10,038 bases of DNA from a bacterium (GTDB taxonomy: Bacteria; UBA9089; CG2-30-40-21): NCBI GenBank assembly GCA_018814245.1, contig JAHIZN010000087.1:1-10038 (forward strand), in the 5' to 3' direction. Of the stretch, positions 6,108-10,038 are shown one piece after another. Under the pieces are notes generated by a model. That model was not told the origin of the DNA. It saw only the letters and a list, made by a program, of their open reading frames with translations, and ran no database searches. The stretch's first letter is position 1; every line of letters starts with the position of its first letter. The translations under genes and the position numbers were made by a program.

Positions 6108-8465
6108 ATGAAATTTGATAAGAGTTTTTTTATTGCCAAATTCAAGGAAGAGACAGATGAGCGGCTTCAGAGATTGGATCGCAATTTTGTAGCTTTTGAA
6201 GCAAATCCTGATGATGAGAGCGTAATTGCCGAAATATTCAGGGATGCTCATACCCTTAAGGGTTCAGCCAAGATGGTGGGCTTGTTTGAGATTAATCAGA
6301 TAGGTCATAAGATGGAGGATGTGCTTGGTAAGGTAAAGGAAAAGCAGATCCCATTTACCCCTGAGCTTTCAGATGTGCTTTTTGAGTGTCTGGACAACAT
6401 TAAGATTCTCCTTGATGCTGAGATAAAGGGACAGAAGGCAAATATATCACTTGACGGATTGTTGTCCCGCCTTGAGGATGCAGAAACAGGCAAATTAGAG
6501 AAAAAGGCAGGGGTATCTTCTCCTGTTTCACCACTAATCAGTCAATCCAAATCCGTGGTACCAGAGATGGCTGTGCCAATATCTGTCCATGAGATGGAAA
6601 AATCTGTCACAGTACCAGAGGTATCTGTGACAGTACCTGCTCAGAATGAAACTGCAAGAACTGTCTCTGTCAGTCAGGCAACAGAGTCATCTGCATCTGT
6701 CCATGAAGAAGCAGATACAACTTCACGAGAAAAGATTCAGGTTGAAGAAACCATTCGGGTTGCTATCGGTAAGCTTGATACACTATTAAACCTTACCTCA
6801 GAAATGGTTATCAATAAAATCCGATTTAATCATCTTCTTGAGACATTAAAAGAGTTGAAAAACCTGACTGTAACACAATTGTTTTTCCTTGATCAGGCAA
6901 AGGAAAGGATGGCTTCTGTTAATGAGAGGGCATTTCCTGAGTTTACTCAGATTGACAAGTTGGGTCAGCAGATAAGGGAAAAAACAAATGAGCTTTTTAA
7001 GGAATATTCAGGGAGTACATCACGGCTTAGTACCGTTGTCAGCGATTTAGATCATGTAGTCATGGATGTCAGAATGCTTCCTGTTTCCACGGTATTTGAT
7101 ACCTTCCCAAGATTGGTGCGTGATATATCAAGAGAGGCAAATAAAGAGGTCAATCTGGAGATTCGCGGCGGTGATACAGGATTAGATAAGATGATATTGG
7201 AAGAGATAAAGGATCCTCTTCTGCACCTGATTAGAAACTGTATTGACCATGGGATTGAGCTGCCGCAAGACAGGATGGATGCTGGTAAGTCAAGGGCAGG
7301 AAAGATAATCCTATCTGCTAGCCATGAGGCAGGCAGGATTATTATTCGTATAGAAGACGATGGCAGGGGCATAGATTCAAATAGTGTGAAACAGTCGGCT
7401 CTTCATAAAAAGGTAATAACTGTTCAGGAGGCAGAAAAGCTTTCAGATAAAGAAGCACTATATCTGATATTTTTACCAGGCTTTAGTACCAAGGAGATAA
7501 TTACTGATGTCTCTGGTCGTGGTGTTGGATTGGATGTAGTAAAGAAAAACATCGAAAGGCTTAAGGGCACGGTTACTGTCCAGTCTAATATTAATAAGGG
7601 GACAGTATTTACCATGATGCTGCCATTGACCTTAGCTACTATCCATGCCATGATTATCAGAGTGGGATCTGAGATGTTTGCTATCCCAACAATAACCATA
7701 GAGGAAACAGTCAGGGTCGAGCTTCATGAGATAATGACTGTGGTGGATAAGGATGTGATCATTATTAATGGCCGGCATATTCCAGTGGTTCGCCTTGCTT
7801 CAGTACTTGATCTGAAGTCAAGTGGAACAAAAAAGACAGTTGGCGATAAGTTACCCATAATCATACTTAATGTGGATGAGATACGGATAGGATTTTTGGT
7901 AGATGAATTAATAAGCGAGGAAGAGGTGGTCATAAAAAACCTTGGGGATTATCTCAAGGGTATTCCCAATACTGCTGGGGCAACCATCCTTGGTGAGGGT
8001 GAGGTGGTTATCATCCTTAATGTCTCAGAAATGATAAAGCTGGCTAAAACTGTGAGGGAAACCCATCTGTTAGAGGATATTAAGGATGAGCAGCATCCAA
8101 CCTATTCTATTCTTGTGGTTGATGATGCAGCTGTTTTAAGGGAATTAGAAAAAAATATGCTTGAGTCAGTTGGATATGCAGTTGACTTGGCTGTGGATGG
8201 AATAGATGGTTTTGAAAAGGCAAAGAAGAAACAGTATGATCTGATTGTTACTGATGTTGAAATGCCAAGAATGGATGGGTTTGAGTTAACCAAAAAGCTA
8301 AGGGATGACAGTCAGTACAAGGATGTACCTGTGGTTATTGTTACTGCAAGGGAAAAGGAAGAAGATAAAAGAAGAGGAATTGATGTTGGAGCAGATGCTT
8401 ATATTGTTAAAACATCGTTTGACCAATCAAAACTGCTGGATACGGTGGAACAGTTGATTGGATGA
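6108..8465 (+). CDS. cheA: Hybrid chemotaxis histidine kinase CheA-REC
   Basis: This is a cytoplasmic kinase of 785 residues with a C-terminal receiver. P1/HPt spans ~1-110 with phospho-acceptor His48 in AHTLKGSAKMVG. A Val/Ser/Thr/Pro-rich linker (~125-210) replaces the usual P2 CheY-docking domain. The dimerisation P3 (~212-341) is longer than usual and ends DVRMLPVSTVFDTFPRLVRD. The ATPase P4 (~342-505) has N-box HLIRNCIDHG (Asn377, Asp380, His381), G1 DDGRG (417-421), F-box FLPGFSTKE and G2 SGRGVGLD (469-476). A CheW-like P5 spans ~512-650. The receiver (666-785) has Asp672/Asp673, phospho-Asp716, Thr746 and Lys768. All catalytic residues appear intact. This layout is that of FrzE/PilL/'alternative function' CheA proteins rather than flagellar CheA. 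It would receive signals from the receptor encoded just upstream and also phosphorylate CheB. Confidence 0.95.
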   Translation: MKFDKSFFIAKFKEETDERLQRLDRNFVAFEANPDDESVIAEIFRDAHTLKGSAKMVGLFEINQIGHKMEDVLGKVKEKQIPFTPELSDVLFECLDNIKILLDAEIKGQKANISLDGLLSRLEDAETGKLEKKAGVSSPVSPLISQSKSVVPEMAVPISVHEMEKSVTVPEVSVTVPAQNETARTVSVSQATESSASVHEEADTTSREKIQVEETIRVAIGKLDTLLNLTSEMVINKIRFNHLLETLKELKNLTVTQLFFLDQAKERMASVNERAFPEFTQIDKLGQQIREKTNELFKEYSGSTSRLSTVVSDLDHVVMDVRMLPVSTVFDTFPRLVRDISREANKEVNLEIRGGDTGLDKMILEEIKDPLLHLIRNCIDHGIELPQDRMDAGKSRAGKIILSASHEAGRIIIRIEDDGRGIDSNSVKQSALHKKVITVQEAEKLSDKEALYLIFLPGFSTKEIITDVSGRGVGLDVVKKNIERLKGTVTVQSNINKGTVFTMMLPLTLATIHAMIIRVGSEMFAIPTITIEETVRVELHEIMTVVDKDVIIINGRHIPVVRLASVLDLKSSGTKKTVGDKLPIIILNVDEIRIGFLVDELISEEEVVIKNLGDYLKGIPNTAGATILGEGEVVIILNVSEMIKLAKTVRETHLLEDIKDEQHPTYSILVVDDAAVLRELEKNMLESVGYAVDLAVDGIDGFEKAKKKQYDLIVTDVEMPRMDGFELTKKLRDDSQYKDVPVVIVTAREKEEDKRRGIDVGADAYIVKTSFDQSKLLDTVEQLIG

Positions 8466-8480
8466 GGGAGTATAATTAAG

Positions 8481-8587
8481 AATTAAAAATTATGAATTAT
8501 AAATGGAAGAAAAATATATGACTTTGCGGAGACAACATATTTGGTATTATTTTGTCATTCATAATTCATAATTCATAATTTTTAATT
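8481..8587. repeat. Perfect 20-bp AT-rich inverted repeat between cheA and cheB
   Basis: AATTAAAAATTATGAATTAT at 8481-8500 is the exact reverse complement of 8568-8587, with a 67-nt centre. The right arm is extended by tandem ATTCATA units (8556-8580). Similar ATTATGAATTATGAA strings are dispersed repeats in many AT-rich bacterial genomes. It would put a long weak hairpin in a cheA-cheB transcript. Confidence 0.8.
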
Positions 8588-8606
8588 ATGGTGCAGGGGT
8601 GAAGGG

Positions 8607-9743
8607 ATGATACGAGTTTTAGTTGTTGATGATTCCTTGGTTGTGCGGGAGATAATTACCAAGATATTGAGGAGTGACCCTGAGATAGAGATAATTGGAA
8701 CAGCCCGAAATGGGGTTGAGGCAATTGATCTGGCTGCAAGGTTAAGGCCGTCAATTATTACCATGGATATTAATATGCCTATCAAGAACGGTCTGGAGGC
8801 TATTGAGGAGATCATGGCTTATACACCAACGCCTATTCTGGTGATTAGCAGTCTTGTGAATGTGGGGTTTGCTTTTAAGGCGATGGAGCTTGGTGCCTTA
8901 GATGTTTTTGAGAAGCCAACCATGGGGGTTTGGGATGGTCAGGAAAAGCTTGAACGGGACTTGAAGGCAAAGGTAAAGCTATTATCAAAGATAAAGGTTG
9001 TTACTCACCTTGCCGGCAGACGAAGAGAACAAAAGTTGGAGGGATCCCCTCTGGCAGAAGATATTCCAGATACTTCCCTGACACTACCAGCACCAGAGAT
9101 TTCTCGTAAGGAACAAACATGTCTATTACCCTTACCCACCTTGCCGCAAATATCAGCTGATAGCTCAAAGAGAACTGGTACATTTGAAATAGTGGCAATT
9201 GGGACATCTACTGGTGGTCCAAAGGCATTACAACAGGTTTTATCCCCAATACCAAAGGATTTTCCTCTACCCATAGTTATTGTTCAGCATATTGCAGATG
9301 GTTTTACTGAGGGATTGGTTGACTGGTTAGATGCAGAATGTATACTCAAGGTAAAATTGGGAAATGACAGGGAGTTGCTGCAGGGCGGCGTTATCTATAT
9401 TGCCCCTTGCAGGTCTCATATGCTGGTGGATGAATATAAACAGATACGGCTCGATGATTCACCGCCAATTGGTGGGCATAAACCAGCAGTCACAGCCCTT
9501 CTCTCATCAGTAGCTAAGGCTTACGGAAACAAAGCCATCGGTGTCATCCTTACCGGTATGGGAGGAGATGGGGCAGAGGGGCTAAAAGAAATGAGGGATA
9601 AAGGGGCAGCAACCATTGCCCAGGATAAGAATACAAGTATCATCTTTGGGATGCCCAAGGTGGCTATAGATATGGGGGCAGCACAAAAGATATTACCAGT
9701 AGATATTATTCCGCTGGAGATTATTAGGATGGTTATGGGGTAA
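8607..9743 (+). CDS. cheB: Protein-glutamate methylesterase/deamidase CheB
   Basis: This is a 378-residue cytoplasmic response regulator that removes receptor methyl esters and deamidates receptor glutamines. The receiver (1-~125) has Asp8/Asp9, phospho-acceptor Asp54 in ITMDINMP, Ser81 and Lys103. A linker of about 70 residues leads to the methylesterase domain (~194-378). Its catalytic triad is Ser201 in GTSTGG, His228 in VQHI and Asp321 in GMGGDG. Length is close to the usual ~350. The start ATG 8607 has AGGGGT (8595-8600) at 6-nt spacing, and the receiver begins at residue 2, so no longer start is plausible. It is activated by phosphorylation, most likely from the adjacent CheA. No cheR is present in the window, so the balancing methyltransferase must lie elsewhere. 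Confidence 0.95.
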   Translation: MIRVLVVDDSLVVREIITKILRSDPEIEIIGTARNGVEAIDLAARLRPSIITMDINMPIKNGLEAIEEIMAYTPTPILVISSLVNVGFAFKAMELGALDVFEKPTMGVWDGQEKLERDLKAKVKLLSKIKVVTHLAGRRREQKLEGSPLAEDIPDTSLTLPAPEISRKEQTCLLPLPTLPQISADSSKRTGTFEIVAIGTSTGGPKALQQVLSPIPKDFPLPIVIVQHIADGFTEGLVDWLDAECILKVKLGNDRELLQGGVIYIAPCRSHMLVDEYKQIRLDDSPPIGGHKPAVTALLSSVAKAYGNKAIGVILTGMGGDGAEGLKEMRDKGAATIAQDKNTSIIFGMPKVAIDMGAAQKILPVDIIPLEIIRMVMG

Positions 9744-9901
9744 GGCGGAAGAGAGGAAAAATACAGAAGAAAGAAGACGGGAGACAGAATTCGAGAGCGT
9801 TGCATGCTCGATTCAATATTTACAAATAAGTAATTGTGGAATGGTTCACTTTTGGGTGGTGTCTGAATTAGGCTAAATATTAGGTAACTATTCAGGCATA
9901 C
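9744..9901. other. Gene-free stretch downstream of cheB
   Basis: A purine-rich start (9744-9785) is followed by a small imperfect stem, GAGC (9794-9797) with GCTC (9806-9809). No T-tract follows, so I do not call a terminator. No ORF of convincing composition is seen on either strand. Only repeat-like sequence follows up to the window end. Confidence 0.5.
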
Positions 9902-10038
9902 AGAATTCAGGAGTCAGAATTCAGAATAGCTCCAGAGTAAGCCTATAAATCCCATTATCTCTCTCTCAATATCCCCATATCTCCTGCGAAAACTATCATA
10001 GCAGGTGTTTTCATTCTGACTCCTGACTCCTGAATTCT
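9902..10038. repeat. Terminal inverted repeat, cut by window edge
   Basis: Arms 9902-9926 and 10014-10038 are inverted complements at 23 of 25 positions; the outer 16 (AGAATTCAGGAGTCAG) are exact. The right arm has tandem CTCCTGA units. The 87-nt interior holds CCCATATCTC-type sequence also seen at 67-80. It looks like a non-coding dispersed element or a MITE; the right arm may continue past the window. Confidence 0.75.

Noticed and set aside
9983..10012. Possible H-type pseudoknot (CCTGC/GCAGG with GAAAAC/GTTTTC)
   Set aside because: The crossing stems would need loops of 0 and 1 nt, which is not sterically reasonable; only the 5-bp CCTGC/GCAGG stem is feasible.
1..10038. tRNA, rRNA or insertion sequence with transposase
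   Set aside because: No cloverleaf-like T-loop GGTTCGANTCC with matching arms, no rRNA-like segment and no transposase ORF were found on either strand.

Overview
The window holds most of a chemosensory (chemotaxis-type) gene cluster, with all convincing genes on the + strand. The DNA is moderately AT-rich. A signal-peptide-bearing protein that looks like an outer-membrane beta-barrel points to a diderm (Gram-negative-type) bacterium. Nearly every gap between genes carries a palindromic or inverted repeat of the kind scattered through genomes of uncultured candidate-phylum bacteria. I cannot assign a taxon from the sequence alone.

Layout from left to right. Positions 1-172 are a leader with no supported gene. 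A canonical cheW follows (173-661), then a 30-bp inverted repeat (670-765), then a short divergent CheW-like gene (780-1163). Next is a predicted outer-membrane barrel of the TraF_2 / PorV-FadL-like type (1216-2796). Two small overlapping genes come next (2860-3141 and 3131-3469) and look like a toxin-antitoxin-type pair. A large methyl-accepting receptor (3566-5836) follows. A 271-bp spacer (5837-6107) then holds four hairpin repeats, three of them members of one 26-nt family. A CheA-REC hybrid kinase (6108-8465) is followed by a spacer with a perfect 20-bp inverted repeat, then CheB (8607-9743). A gene-free tail (9744-10038) ends in a further inverted repeat cut by the window edge.

How the parts would work together (family knowledge plus inference): the receptor senses through a periplasmic Cache-like domain and possibly an unusual four-helix membrane module. 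The CheW proteins couple it to the CheA-REC kinase. CheA His48 would phosphorylate its own C-terminal receiver (Asp716) and CheB (Asp54), and CheB would demethylate or deamidate the receptor. The cheA product has no recognisable P2 domain, and neither cheR nor a stand-alone cheY lies in the window. With the fused receiver and a non-standard receptor tip, this resembles FrzE/PilL-type 'alternative function' or surface-motility systems more than the classical flagellar pathway. The barrel protein and the toxin-antitoxin-like pair between the cheW genes and the receptor are the least expected content.
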